Positions 38,701 through 51,841 of a stretch of 64,000 bases of DNA are shown piece after piece; the first letter of the stretch is position 1; every line of letters begins with the position of its first letter. This DNA comes from Protonemura montana (taxonomy: Eukaryota > Arthropoda > Insecta > Plecoptera > Nemouridae). Where the stretch lies: NCBI GenBank assembly GCA_947568835.1, contig OX387603.1:8181943-8245942 (forward strand), in the 5' to 3' direction. Both the position numbers and the translations under genes were made by a program. The notes beneath the pieces are model-generated. The model did no database searches, was not told the origin of the DNA, and worked only from the letters and a program-made list of their open reading frames with translations.

Positions 38701-41700
38701 ATCCCGCGATAGAAGTGAAATCTGCACTAACTTTTATATTCTAAAATTAGTTTATGACACTCTTTAACGGACGAGTGAGCGAACACACGTTTATCTTTTT
38801 ATACTGATCTTTAACACAAAATGAGATGCAGGGAAGAATATTTATTATTTTCTTCCCTAACTGTAGGACACACCTTTTTTGTGTGAAATATGAGCAAAAA
38901 TGAAAATAAATGAAAATTATTTTTTATTATGCTCCGTTTTACTAATAAATCTACCGTGAAAGACTCCGATGCTGCCTGAGCTGATAGCGAAAATGAAAAT
39001 ACAAGACATTTTCGAAACATAAATTGTCCCCGCTAAGTCGCTTGCCTTCGCAAAAACATCTTTCATTTCATCATAATAGAAATAAAGCCATTTGCGGTCC
39101 ATTACTTCAGCTTTCAGGTCCACAATAAAAACCTGGGTCGCACGTTGTACTCAATGCTGGAACGATATCTGACAGTGAATTTCTTCCGAGATAAAACTGG
39201 AAAATATAGCGTGACCCAGACATGAATCTAAGCCTAGGGGAAAAAATCCATGTTGACTCTTGCTGTATGAACAAAGCTACGGCAAACAACGGCGATGTGC
39301 ATGCATCGAACTGCCGTTGTAACGGTAATGATGTAAAAATATGACGGTTATTGAAGAGAGAAACTCTGAAAATAGCATGTGACAACTCACGTCACGTGCT
39401 GATGTGATGCAGCCGCTGGTATAAGTAATACAATTTTGGGAACAAGAAACTGCCACGGTCATAACGTTTCAAAACCCTTTTATTTTAAATAGTGGCTGAC
39501 GCAGGAGAACTCTTGTTGACACCAATCAACTATGACGAGTTTCGTATATCATCAAGGTGTGCTTTCATCGAAGATCTCACATGTACTGCAAGATATCTTA
39601 CATTCTCATGCTCTGAAATTTCATACACATGTCATAAATGCCCTGCATAACTTAACCTTGCGGCAAACCTAATTAATGCCCAGCCATGCTAGGCATATCG
39701 CTGGCGTCCCTGGAGAGGTGCCCTCCAAAATACACATTGAAATTAATACCGTTGGCTAGGCCGGCGCCGTGAGGTATGTACTTGGCGGGAGCAGGGGCCG
39801 AGGGACCTTAAGGGCAAGGGTTAGCTCTAGCTCGAGGGCTTTCAAGAGATTCCCGATAACAGAATTAAATAGAAAGGACGCTCCGGCAGACAATTTCGAC
39901 GGCCATCTTATATAGCGTCAGCCGGATTTATGGTCAGCGCGGTTAATGCCATAAAGCCCTTTGGCCGGAGAGCTAAATTGGCGACGTATTTGTCAAATTA
40001 CAAGCGATTTGCGCAAGAAATTTAGCGCGAGATGATGGTTGAACTTCGCTGGAACTTCCCGTTCCTATTTGCCAGATGTTGTGGCTGTAAAATGAAGTTT
40101 ATGTGAAGACGATTGTGGCAATACACTCGTTCATGAACGATAGTCGTGTGAAAGTTAAGAAAAAGCCTCGATCTTTTGTTTAGACATCTTACCACCGACT
40201 CTGAAATCCCATAAAAGTTTTTAGAAAACATCGTTAATGAAGATAAACAGAGATACATACTGTTTGCAGGAAAATTTCCAAAACAATTTTGATACTGTTT
40301 GAATATTGTAGACTAGAAAGTATACCTCCAAGCAAACCCCTCAAATTATAAACTCGAAGCAGTTGTTCAAATGTCCATAATTTTTTCTTCCTTATGTCTA
40401 CTTTTCCTAATTTTAGCTCTAGTTTTCAAATGGAAAGATCTTATGCAACACATATTTTGGAAATAGCCTGTCTTTAATTGCTGAAATTGTTTAAACATTT
40501 ACTTACACTGTGCCAACACTTTATCTTCCTCACTTCTTGGCAAAAATCTCTACTTTCAGAATCGGGGATTGGGATAAAACTTCCCACGTAGCCAACCACT
40601 GCAAACACGTTTGCTAAACCCGCTTATCCAATTAACAACAACGCTGGCACCGCGTGCTAACTGTCTGTAACACCGGCTGTTGTTTTTCTTGTTTCAGTTT
40701 CTCCCGAATCGATTGTGATACCGATCGTGTCGTGCATCCTCGGTTTCCCGCTCCTGGCGTTGCTAGTGATTTGCTGCTTGCGGCGACGCGCAAAATTGGC
40801 GCGGGAACGAGCGAGGCGGCGAGCTGGGTACGTAACAAACGAGCTGGGTACGTTAAGTGAAGAGAGTCAACTCGTTGCAACTGTTCCGCCTAATGAAACC
40901 AATCTTAAGTACTATGATATCAAACTGGCCACTCTTTACCAATTCATAGCTCTCTGCTTCAACCCAACCTTCATGACCCCCCCCCCCGAACTTGCTTCTC
41001 ACCCTCCTTGCAAACGACTAACTTTGCGTCAGTTTCGGCACCTGACCCCTCCGTGACGTCAGGACGTTGCCGGAGGCACGAGATGCTTTACGGTGAGGTT
41101 ATTAAAAATTGCTACCCTGACAGCTGATGGCTCAATCTCGGAGACACATTCCATATTAAAAAGGCGTGCACTTCTTTATTAATGGTTTTGCTCTTTTGAT
41201 TTAACGCGGGCCTTCACAGCTTGTGGTCTGTACACAAGCGAAAAGATTTTCATTTACATTTCTGTATTAATATATCATTTTAACGACGTTTTTAGGCAAA
41301 CAAGTGGAAATGAAGCGATTAATATGTGTTTGTGGTCTAACATAGCAGCATTCTTGTGTTTAAATGGGTCTGTTTTATTTTGATATCGGGTCCGCAATCT
41401 TGAATCTTATCCAAAAAGAAAGCTGGCTCCGCGAGGGAAAGGATTTTACGAGAAGAGGTAATAGTGAAACCATGAAATGCTGGAGAAAATCGTTTGGCGC
41501 TCTGAAAAGGCTAGTTCACACGCGGACCGAATTTCCACTAAAGTGATATGTCACCATTTTGGTCAAGCCGTAAACAATAATTTGACCAATTCACCAACAT
41601 GTTGTGGGAAATAAATTGGATGTATTATTTGGACGTCGCTTTGTGGCGTGCGTTCCTCTTCGAAGCTCGGAAGTGAACGCAAACTCACTCTGCTATGTGG

Positions 41701-44700
41701 CACATTTTTTTTGGTATTGTACCTCGTACAATTGTTTAAGCCCTGGCCAAAATTCCCGCACACCACTGGAAGACAATAGGGCAGGCGGCTTTAATACAAA
41801 TCACTGCCGACGATATTGTAAAGCTGCACCAGAGAACAACGGACGAAAAGTCAATAAAGCGTGCCTTTATTTTCTCAAAAGCCATTTCGCAACACAAACA
41901 TGAGAGCGAGCAAATATCACGAAGATCTCGCTGCTATATCTCTGTTTCATATATACGTCCAACTCCAATCATTTCTCTCCTGATTGGTTTAATCTTTCTT
42001 GTTATATCCTCGGGTCATAACCGTGACAATGGTCAGCCCAGCTCTCCGATCTCTTGACTCTCGAGAAGGCATCATACCATGCCACCGATCCACTCAAACT
42101 TGCCGCAATCACTTGGATTTCATCCAGTGAACGAGGGGTTCCAGTATTGATTTCGGATTGTGTTCGATAAAACCCTGTACCTGGGGCCCTAACAAGGTTT
42201 CGAGAGGAACAGAGAACTTCTGGGTCGGTGCCCATTGAATCGTATCCATGGCGTCTTGCCAACTTCATACCCGCCAATGATATGCAAGAATTCATCACAA
42301 TAGTTGCGAATTGCGATGCTGCGCGATGCCCGTTGTACAATGGTCATCGCTAGTTATCGATTTTGAAATTGTAAGCTCTGCCAGTAAATTGAAAGTTAGG
42401 TATATTATTATGTAGCGAAGAATAATCAGACTGAAATGACTGAAGTTTATTTTAAGTGCATTTGTTTTGAATATTTGGAAAGATAGAAATACATTTAAGG
42501 TTCATTTGTAAATAAGAAAAAAATATAATCTTTTAATAGCTTATAATTAATAGGTAATGGTGGATGCATAACAAAACTAAAATACACTCAACGAGAGAAA
42601 GACTCAAAAATGTCAAAGTCCAAGTTAAGACGTCTCTGGCTGTTAATCTCTTAATTTGGTGGTACGACCCAGGCACTGTCGCGGATACACAAGGAACGAG
42701 CTAGCGGTGTGTAATACAATCCTGCTCGACCCGCTAAAACCTTGCGGGAATCGCGACAGTTCGGCAATTACATTACGCCGTCTAATTCTCCTAATTCCCC
42801 ACTTCCGGCCAACTAGGACCTACGACTCCCACTGGGGAGCCCACTGGCGTCAGAGCGCATTTTGGAAGCCATTTCGGAACCCCCTTTCTCCCCACACGAA
42901 GAACGGGACAAGCCTCAGAGCCAGAAACATTTTTGGAAGGTTCACAAAGTTTACTAGCCATTTGGGAAAAGCAGCCCAACGCAAAATGTATTATTGTAAA
43001 AAATGTGACACGTTGACAAAGACGATATCAAAATTAAGTGTGATAAGGGATCGATGTGTCTGGTGTGAATGATATAAAAAGCAATAAGAAAAATCTGTTT
43101 GGGGCCCTGATAAACTGCACTTTGACGACCTAAGAATGTTATCCGCGTTTCATTAGCGAATTTACCTCCGCAATATTTACAAACATACACGTGGGAGTAG
43201 ATGTAGAAGCAGGAGTTGCACACCGTATAGCTAGTAGGAACACATTAAGAGCAAATCTTTTCTGCACGTGTTGTTGTCACTCTTGAACTAAATGTCTGAG
43301 GTGCCAGTAAAGGTAGTTGGACCGTTGGCTAAGTTGAATTTATACTCCCTCTGGGTGGTGCGCACATGTCTGTGCTAGAGCGCAATAAACTGCAAATTGG
43401 GAATCTCGGGGAGAATTTGTTACCCACGACTAGCACAGCTGCTGTCTTGCGATTGACCGTTACTCTTCGGCTAGCAATGCCAATAATTTATCATCCAAAA
43501 TTTCAAAAGCGAGTTAGGAATGTTCCGAAGATGTAAGTCCGCAACGCCACTTTACCCATCAGATTCTGTTTCATTTCGCAAAACGACATAACACGACTGT
43601 TTTTCTGTTTCGAATGTATTCCACTTTTTAAGATATTGAAATGGTATTCACCTCTTCTCTACAACATGGTCCATGAATCCTGCAAGGCTATTTAATAACA
43701 CCCAGCAGAAGAAATAACTGCAGTTAGAATATTAATGGAAGATAATTGAGTTGTGACTGCAGATTGGGATAAATCAGCTAAGAAATGTCAGATACATTTC
43801 TAACTGGATATTAAAACCCGTTTTTAGAACACAGCTACAACATTTTACTAATCCATTAAATAACAGGTACCTATTAGTACCTGCGTTAAATTTGTGTATC
43901 TATTTTATTTTTCTGCGTTACCTACTTTTGTGTGATTTATATCAAAATCAAAGCAACCGTCACAATTCCTATCCTTATCCACGCAAATAGGGCAAGAGTT
44001 GACGACGGCAACAACACCGAGGAGGCACAGGAAATTCGATTTCAACTGACATTTAATTATTTACGGAGATTCGAGAGCGACCCGTAATTCGAATTCCAAG
44101 CGTGAGCAGTGTCTGGCAAGACACTGACGACATGAGCTGTCAGAAAGATTCATCAGCTGTCTCTGGTGGTCATGCCAGCCAAACGCCTTAGTTTGACGTT
44201 GATTTGGATTGAGAACTGAACTTGTCTTTTTTGTTTCAGAAATTGCGATGATCGTGGTACCTTATCGCTGGTGCGATTCAGTCCAATTCACCGACTAGGT
44301 ACGTTTATGCTACTGAGAATTCTATTTTTATTCTTTTTGGAGGGAATTCTTGTTCGTTAGGGTGATCGGAGGACGAGGAAAAGAGAGCAAAAAAGGACGA
44401 GTCCATCGTTATCTATTGTACAACATGTATATATTTTTCCACGATCGATTTAGTGAGCTGAATTTTTTATTACATTAGGTTGACACGTAATTATTTTAAT
44501 AAATAGCTCTTAATAAAGTTAAACTATGCTCGGTGGAAAGTAAAGTACTTCACTAAACTATCTTGTGTCGTCCGGTAGCAAACGACCGCAGCTTACTACC
44601 CAGGGATAGCAAACAAATCTTCTTCACCAATTCCCTTCGGATGATCTGTCCTGACTCCTCCAGCAACATTAGAGACATTTGGGTCGGCAGTTCTGAATGG

Positions 44701-45721
44701 TTTAGTAGCTAGGTTCTGTACATTACACACACAGATCAATCATTTGACGAAAGTTAAAATAAAATGAGCAGCGATAACATTTTCGTTGTGTTGCACTCGG
44801 TCAAAGCAAAATATCGATCACCAGCAGAGATTTAAGCACATTCCCTAGACGCACAAAGCAAGAGCAGCCCCTAGAGCAAACTAAGCGCATGTTCACATAA
44901 TTATATTTCCTACATAAAGACATGATTGTGATAAAAGTTCCATAGAAAAAGTTATTTCAATAATTCTAGCAGCTTCACAGTATTCTTTAGAGCGGCAAAA
45001 ATGTTTTGACTTGAATTCTCCTAAACGCAGCCCGCAGAGCAAACTTGGCTCCTCCATGTTTTAATTATGACCTGTGTTGTATCTGATTCATCTAAAAGTG
45101 TGCTTAAAATTCTTCAGATAGCTTTCAGATTTCACGTTGTCACAGAAAATCGGTTTATTTATTAAACTCCTAGACGCAGCCCGCAGAGCAAACCCGGCTC
45201 ATCAATATCGCAGTTACATTGCGAGAGAAGTAATTTCAAAAGATGATAACTTTGTCTTTAGATTTGATGTTTAAAAAACTTCAGATCACTTTTCAATGTA
45301 TTGTTTGGCTGGGAGTAGTATTTTGAAATGATCTCCTAAACGCAGCCCACAGAGCAAACTTGGCGCCTCCACCCATTACAAGCATTTGTCTCATTTTCGT
45401 ACCTGATAATGTCCAAATCCTTCTACTCCTCACTCCCAAAACTTCTGACAGCACTAATGTCTATGATAAGGAACGTAAATCAACTGAAATATGTATAAAT
45501 GTAAAGGTGGATCCCATCCTTCACAACTACTGTCTTTTGTGCCTGCAGTGGCGGGTTGTGGGCGCACTGGCCGCGCAGTCAGCCTGAGTCGCGAGCGCGC
45601 CCTTTCAAGAGGCTTTCCATCGCTTGAACTGGAACTGGACACAGTGGTGGAGGAACGATCCGACGCCGAGCCTGACATGACAGCAACCACGGATATGGCT
45701 ACCACCCCAGACAGCAGCTAG
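35783..45721 (+). CDS. Small single-pass membrane protein, family not recognised (4 exons, 151 aa)
   Basis: Exons are 35783-35876, 40698-40827, 44240-44298 and 45549-45721. Each junction has GT..AG, and the phases (1, 2, 1) join to 456 nt ending in TAG. An in-frame TAG upstream of the ATG in the same exon supports the start. The protein has about 37 Thr/Pro-rich N-terminal residues and one hydrophobic helix (about residues 37-55, IVIPIVSCILGFPLLALLVI). Next come CCLRRR and a strongly basic stretch, then a Ser/Arg-rich and finally acidic Glu/Asp/Thr tail. The positive-inside rule puts the C-terminus in the cytoplasm, and the Cys pair at the membrane could be palmitoylated. There is no signal peptide. 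A second donor 20 nt downstream (after 40847) allows exon 3 to be skipped in frame, giving 138 aa. I cannot assign a function. Confidence 0.68.
35877..40697 (+). other. Intron 1 of the small membrane-protein gene
   Basis: About 4.8 kb of mostly AT-rich DNA. It begins GTAAGC and ends TTGTTTCAG. Near 35930-35985 there is a cluster of GTTCATGA/GTTCACGA words. A GC-richer block lies at 39860-39990. Frames at 36076-36654 and 38244-38699 show no family signature and are treated as chance. Confidence 0.55.
39860..39990. promoter_or_regulatory. Candidate intronic regulatory element
   Basis: This GC-richer block contains an inverted pair, TTTATGG and CCATAAA, 14 bp apart (around 39927-39957), flanked by GCCGGA on both sides. 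TTTATGG is a core bound by posterior Hox (Abd-B type) proteins. No coding frame is supported. The regulatory role is inferred from motif and composition only. Confidence 0.25.
40848..44239 (+). other. Intron 2 of the small membrane-protein gene
   Basis: It starts after either of two GTACGT donors (40828 or 40848) and ends TTTTTTGTTTCAG. A poly-C run lies at about 40979-40986. Frames at 42002-42340 (minus) and 42656-43072 (plus) have no recognisable domain. Confidence 0.5.
45018..45370 (+). repeat. Three spaced copies of a ~39-bp core in intron 3
   Basis: The core starts CTCCTAAACGCAGCCCGCAG, continues with AGCAAAC and ends near GGCTCCTCCA. It occurs at 45018-45056, 45167-45205 and 45333-45370. 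A weaker relative is near 44842-44890. The cores are nearly identical while the ~110-125 bp between them has diverged. They lie just upstream of the last exon of the small membrane-protein gene. Confidence 0.72.
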
Positions 45722-48700
45722 CAGCATGCGACGCCGGCAGCCCGCGGCGCCGGCGTCGACGTTGCCACTCAAGTGCACATCGCGGTCAACCTAACCGACC
45801 GAGCGCCACTGTGGACTGCGTTGACAGCATCACCGTCACGTCAGATCTTGAGCTGACCTCGGTTGGCGTAAAATTGGGAGATGCGAGACAGTACCGAAAT
45901 GCCTATACAGCCTGTTTTCTGTACGTGGGTCAAAACAGGTTTTGACATTACCAACAAGCATGCACGGATTGTCAGAAAGGTTCAGGACTTGCTCGTGTAG
46001 TTGGAGTTTCGTTGGGTTCGTCAAGATTTTGGACCTTAGAAGGACCTGAGCCTGGATTTCTTTAAAGTATCCTAAACTTGACGAAGCAGGGCAAATATTG
46101 AAACTGCACATCCTTCTTCGCAATGGGTTTCTCAATGCCAAAGAGTCAAAAAACACTTTCTAAATTGGTACACATTCAATCACTAGTCTTGCGTAGAAAC
46201 TTAGAACCCCTCCCCCCCCCCTCCCGTAAAAACCTATTTTGGCACCCTATTAAAATATTCAAGAAAGTTGCTGAATGGCATGACCAAAATTTAACAACTT
46301 TCTGAAAAGTTAGTCTTCTAATTCAACAGTGTCCTGTTGGAATACAAGTATCTTCATGATTGTTAGGGAACGGCAAAGAGCCAAACATTTTTAGAGCCTG
46401 CGTGTACAGATGGCCGACTTTATATTGTCTACCAGTTGGTTTTTGAATTACACTGCCTTTATGATTTAGATGGCGCATTTCATCCGAGGTCCGATTCTCG
46501 ACTAAAACTGAACGTACCATTCATTTTCTAAGAGCTTAATTTGTAAGAGAAACCCTAGTAATCATGCAGAGTTTCAGCTTCGAGAACCGGACCCTATGGG
46601 CATAGTCATTCCACGTTGTGATTCCATGGCTGGTAGATGGGTTCCCTGTTCATTTTAACTCAGGTAATACATGGCTCAGCGTAATCAAGGGGTGGAAAGA
46701 CTGCCTGCATGAGAACCGATGATCTTGCACCTCTAGCACTCCGCAGCTAATTCATTTCCACACAGTAATTAGCATAATACGTTGTGCACTTCATGCATAC
46801 AAGGTAGGCACGTGTGCAAGCATGGTTCGTGTAAGACGTAACATTGTTTTTGGGCCCAATACTTAAAATATAGCGTTTCAACGTGTGCAGGTTGTAAATA
46901 TTGTTAACCAAGTTTTAAATAAGTAGGATTAGGAAATTTAATTTTTTTGAATTGATCCAATCCAGAAAATATACAAATATCTACACAACTATGAACTTTT
47001 TTAGCTAAACCGCCAAAAAGTTACTATCAATAATGTAAGCTGTATGGGTGGAGGCTTGGTGCATAGCTTTAATACATAATTAATTAGTGGAACTGTGACC
47101 TGGCAAATGAAGACGAAGGAGTCAGAAACTAAGTGTCTTTTTTAACTACGTCGAAAGTGCAACGAAAATTGTGCAACGAATAATTTCATCCAACAAGACA
47201 ATCCCGGCAACAATATAATACCAAGACAAAGACAAAAACGAGAAAATCCTGCACTGTGTCTTGAGCACAATTTCAAATAGGTGCGCGCAAGCTTCGTTCT
47301 CATGATAAGGACCCACGGAGGTGACTTTCATTCACTCGACAGGTTCTTTTAAAACAGCCCAAAGGCAACACGACGTCTACAGAGAGGTCCGATAACGGAG
47401 CACTCCCTTGGGTTACTCTGGACCGGTCTTGCTTTACGCGTTCTAAGGTTGTGAGAAGAGGGAAATGCGAAAAAGGCAAAGTCTAGTCGTATGATGCAAA
47501 GACGTACTAAGCCTTGGCCTACTCGTTGTCAGTGCGTGATTATGGTTGTTGGGTTAATAGCCACGTGTCAATGTGTGTCCGTGGAATTCGGCAAGAAAAA
47601 GAAGCAATTTTCTCGAGGATATTCCTTTTTTCAGCGCACATGTAAAGTTTGGAATTCAAGGTTTAGTCGTAAAACTTTTTGATCCTAAGTGTAAAACTAA
47701 ATCTCTTGTCACGCACAACTTTCAATAGGTACATTGTTTATCGACAGTCTTGTCAACGCAACAACGATGAATGTATTTTTGTAGCAAAATCTCAAAAGTA
47801 GAAAAAAGTGTAGTCACCATTGAATTTTGACCATTTGTTTCCAAAAAGTGAAGCCCTCTCCACTCCCCACCGTCCTCTCATGCTGTATCAAAATTGGACG
47901 ACCACGAGGACTAAGGCATATGTTTCCTGACTTTTGTAAGCAGATCTATTGACGTACTTTACTAAGGCGATAAAATCTAAATTTGAAAACATTACCAATT
48001 TGCGCAAAGTTTTTTGAACTTATCGCAGACATTTGCTCCCTAGTTTTGTGCTCTGCTGTCAATTTAATTTAGCTTCTAAAAGAAGTATACGTTCTGCTCC
48101 GTGTTACCAAATGTTAACTATTTAAATGCTGTCCACGGGCAAGCCAGAGGGGAGAAGATGCCGGGACCTGCTTAGATGAGACTCCTTACACGCGACACAA
48201 CCTCCGTATCACACTTGATATATTCACATATGAATTTTGGGAAACGTAGAACGAAAAATGTTTGCCAAGCGGGAATAAATTCGAATTCAGTTGCACTTGG
48301 TGCATCTTTCATCTTCCTACTGAAAACAGTGTACCGCGAAAGCAGCAATTGTTCTTTCGATGAGCCCTATAGTTCAAGGAATAAGTGGACCAGAGAAATA
48401 CAAAGAAAACCACACAATTACTCTAAAAAATAGTGCCCAATAGGCTTCAACATCACATAGATCATAGAAATATGAACGCAAAGGGTTCTTAACTTAGGTA
48501 TAGGTACAGCTGAGTAAAACAGGTAGATTTCAAGTCTGTAAATCAAATAAATTGTTATTTACTCCGTCATAATGTTACACTGACAGTCCAACTTGTAATG
48601 GTAAGACCTCATATAAGGGCTTGTATTTGTCTTGTTTTTATCACCGATTGGGCTGGGTGCTGAGAAAATAGTTTTAAAAATGAAAACCCATGTGTACCTG

Positions 48701-50884
48701 TCTGTGATAGATTCCAAAAACACAGGTGCATTGATTTGTCAAGTTTTCAAGTGGCAATCAGGAGAGACGTGGTTCGATTCGTGTTCATGTAGTTAGGTAT
48801 CAACATTTCAACCCGTTTAGACTTGGTATATACTTGTCCAAATAAGCTTTATTGCCAGCTCACTACCTTCCCTACCCATTCCCGTCAGGTTATCTCAAAG
48901 AAAATTGAATCGGGATGCATTGCAATACCTGAGGTTTTGGGATACGCTAAAATATTGATTATATAGTAAAGCCTGATAATAAAAAGCTTAGTTTGCTATC
49001 AATACCCTACTAATCGATACCCTACTAATGACATCAATGATACATACGAATTAGATTGTATATGCGATTTTGGACAGTCTCGATTTTATTGTGATTTCCA
49101 CAAAGAAATAACGAGAAAGAAAGGAGAAAAACATCGTTTTTGACTGGTCTAGTTGTGGCTGTTGAGTTCATAATTGTAAGGAGTATAAAATAGGAGACAA
49201 TTCAGTATATCTATCCTTCCTACGCTACGTTTTTTTTTTTTTTTTAGCGCGAGAGCTATTACAAAGGTAATACAATTTGTATAGAAATTAAAAGAAGATA
49301 TTAATGGTTAACCTGGCCACCTGTGGCCAAACTGCACACGCAATAAGCACAAAATTTCGAATTATGCCATTACTTCCATTCAATTAATGTTTTGTGAACC
49401 ACTAACAGCTTTGGATCAAATGTTGAAACCACTGATACAAAGTGGCAATTTATGAGTTTTATGGGTAAGAGGGTCGATGGTTTCAACAAAGTTTAAAAAT
49501 TAATTGCCTGCTTTGTAGCCCACGGTCGTGAAAGGAATGCTGAAGGAAATGTAGATTCTTGAAAGTGCACAAAAGTAAGCCGTTTGCTAATTTTTATACA
49601 TTACTGAAATAAGAACTATCATTAGGCATAGAAATTCCTAAAATTCTGTTGTATCAATTATGTCACAACTGTAAATTGAGATCCCTACAACTAATAAAAA
49701 ATATGGCAATTACTATTCGGCGGTGTAAATAGCACGCTATACCTTTTCTTTCTATGAAACTTATATTTTTCAAAAAGACAACGTACTTTCCAAGGGTTGA
49801 ATGTACTGCAATTCAACTGATAGGGCAAACTTAACGGGTGTGTTCCAACCTCACCATAAAACTGCACTACTGCCAGCTTGTTTCCAGGACATATCCACAA
49901 CAGGCACTTGACGCACATTTGGCCAGTATGGACGTTAGACACAAATTATTAAGTTACAGTGGTATCTATAAAGGATGATAGTTTACATACAACCCTAAGC
50001 TTGTTCCTAGAACTCCTAAACTAGATGGATCCAAAATTACAAATAAAAAATATTAAAAAATGCGGGCTGGCTAATCGAGCTGCAGTTGAAGTTGGAGTCC
50101 TTGTAGTTGTAGTGGTACAATTTTCAATTTGTCGTCTTCACTTGTTCAATCGTTGAGTTGAACTTGTTTCAACGGTTCAATGTCTCTAAGGAGCTGATCG
50201 CTTCCCTACTACGTACTTGACAGCAGACACCTAGAGTTTTATAGATCGAACACCCGGAACTCACAGACACTAAATACAAGGAGATATAAATACTTATAGT
50301 AAAGCTTTTTGTTCCTGCGGACTTAATCCAGCCGTCGGGAACAGCAATACATTAATATTAAATACGTCGAGATACAAAACCACACGAATATGCCCACTTG
50401 AAGCGGGAGACCGAGAAATAAGGAATTCTGAACTAACAATAGACGACTGATAATTTTAGTGCACTCAATTGGAGCTGGTAACAGACTGCTCTCAGAGTTG
50501 ACTTCTTTGGGCGACGCAGCGTCCCTTGATGTTGGCTCTGATCTAATTGGCTAAATGCATTTCTAACCCCGCAAATAATAACTTAAGACCTATTGTAAAC
50601 CACTAAAATAAAATACAAATTATAATCGAAATGCTATTGGTGGCCGATTGGTTCCTTACTTCGTGATTGGTCTACCGCCTACATATTGTGGTGTCGGTCT
50701 TACTATGTTGACAAATTATCAACCCCCCCAAAACAAAGACAAGCCAATAAAAAATATGCAACAGGACCTTTAAAACTCGGCCGCTTATAAGGTCAGGCGC
50801 CGCTGTCCCACGTGTTATGTTCCACCCCACAACGAAGCCATGTGCCTTTCCACTTGAATGAACTTCGAGGTCACGAACAGAAAA
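45722..50884. other. Gene-free stretch
   Basis: The first ~120 bp is GC-rich and likely the 3' UTR of the membrane-protein gene. The rest is AT-rich with no supported gene. A poly-C run lies near 46209-46220 and a small tandem ATACCCTACTAAT near 49000-49030. The stretch 50050-50860 is compositionally different and may be an old transposon or LTR remnant, which I could not confirm. Confidence 0.45.
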
Positions 50885-50895
50885 CCACCCCTAAC

Positions 50896-51308
50896 TTATT
50901 ATTATTTGTGGTGTTTAACGACGCACTGTTTTGACAACTGGCCCTGCGGCACTGGTCTAATGGCGTCGGTGAATGAGTGGATGATGATGAACCTAACCTA
51001 GCCTAGAAGGGCGGAGGGGAAACCCGGTGCCGGAACGTAGCCTACTCCTGTTGAAGAGCACCAAGGGGACCACCGGCTTCACGTCCCTTCCGAAGGGCGG
51101 TACAACTCGAACAGCAGGATTCCTCCACAAATCCATGCTGTCGAGAGTTTGATAAGCAAGGCGAAACTTTCATCCCTCCAACCTCTCTCCCGAACAGAAC
51201 TGGTCATGTGTATAATGGTCACCCATTCAATACCGGACTCAGCGCAGTGTTGCTTAACTTCGGTGATCTAACGAGAACCGGTGTTTCCAACACGCCAAAC
51301 CGTTCGGT
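50896..51308 (-). repeat. Full-length 5S rRNA-derived SINE, copy 4
   Basis: It closely matches copy 1 over the 5S-like head, the body and the ATAATAA-type tail, with a small internal deletion. Flanks CCACCCCTAAC (50885-50895) and CACCCCCCTAAC (about 51311-51322) look like a target-site duplication differing in a C run. Read on minus, the head retains the 5S-like GAAGTTAAGCAACAC and AATGGGTGACC. Confidence 0.88.
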
Positions 51309-51322
51309 AGCACCCCCCTAAC

Positions 51323-51789
51323 CTTTGACATGTGCCATGTAATCAATCTCTCCTCAATTTTTCATAAGCATGCCCATGTCAAAAAGTTTTAAAAGATAAT
51401 GGTCATCAGCCATACCCTACGTTAATCGAATATATATCAAATTCCTGTTACTACAAGATGCTTGTGTATTTAATTGTACTGATACAGAACCTTGTGGTGC
51501 AAAGACAATGCATACTGGGCAAGCAGGTGGTGGTGTAGGCCTGACCAATTTAGAAAGTGGATGCCACTCCCGAACAAGATCAAAGTTCATTAACAAGGAC
51601 CGCTGATGGTTTCAAGACACTGCCAGACGGAGAACCCACTCCAAACCACATAACTGTTATAATAACAATGGGCCTGTTATGATGACTTAAAGTCTACCAT
51701 ATTTAAATAAAAGAACATCAGTATGTAATCTCCTTGCTTTTAATCATCAGTTACAATGCCAATATTGTCTCACTCGTCCAAACTTCTCA
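51323..51789. other. Spacer downstream of SURF6
   Basis: No gene is visible. It lies beyond the SURF6 polyadenylation signal. Confidence 0.5.
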
Positions 51790-51795
51790 TTTATT
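51790..51795 (-). terminator. SURF6 polyadenylation signal
   Basis: AATAAA on the minus strand lies about 45 nt beyond the SURF6 stop codon. Confidence 0.6.
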
Positions 51796-51841
51796 GCAGT
51801 AAAAAAAAACAATAGACTAAGATAGAAAGGCATGGTTATCT

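Noticed and set aside
42656-43072. 138-aa plus-strand frame with CKKC and CVWC near the end
   Set aside because: The cysteine pairs look zinc-finger-like, but spacing and context fit no known finger and the frame lies in an intron.
50050-50860. Possible solo LTR
   Set aside because: Composition differs from the flanks, but I found no TG..CA ends with a target duplication and no primer-binding site.
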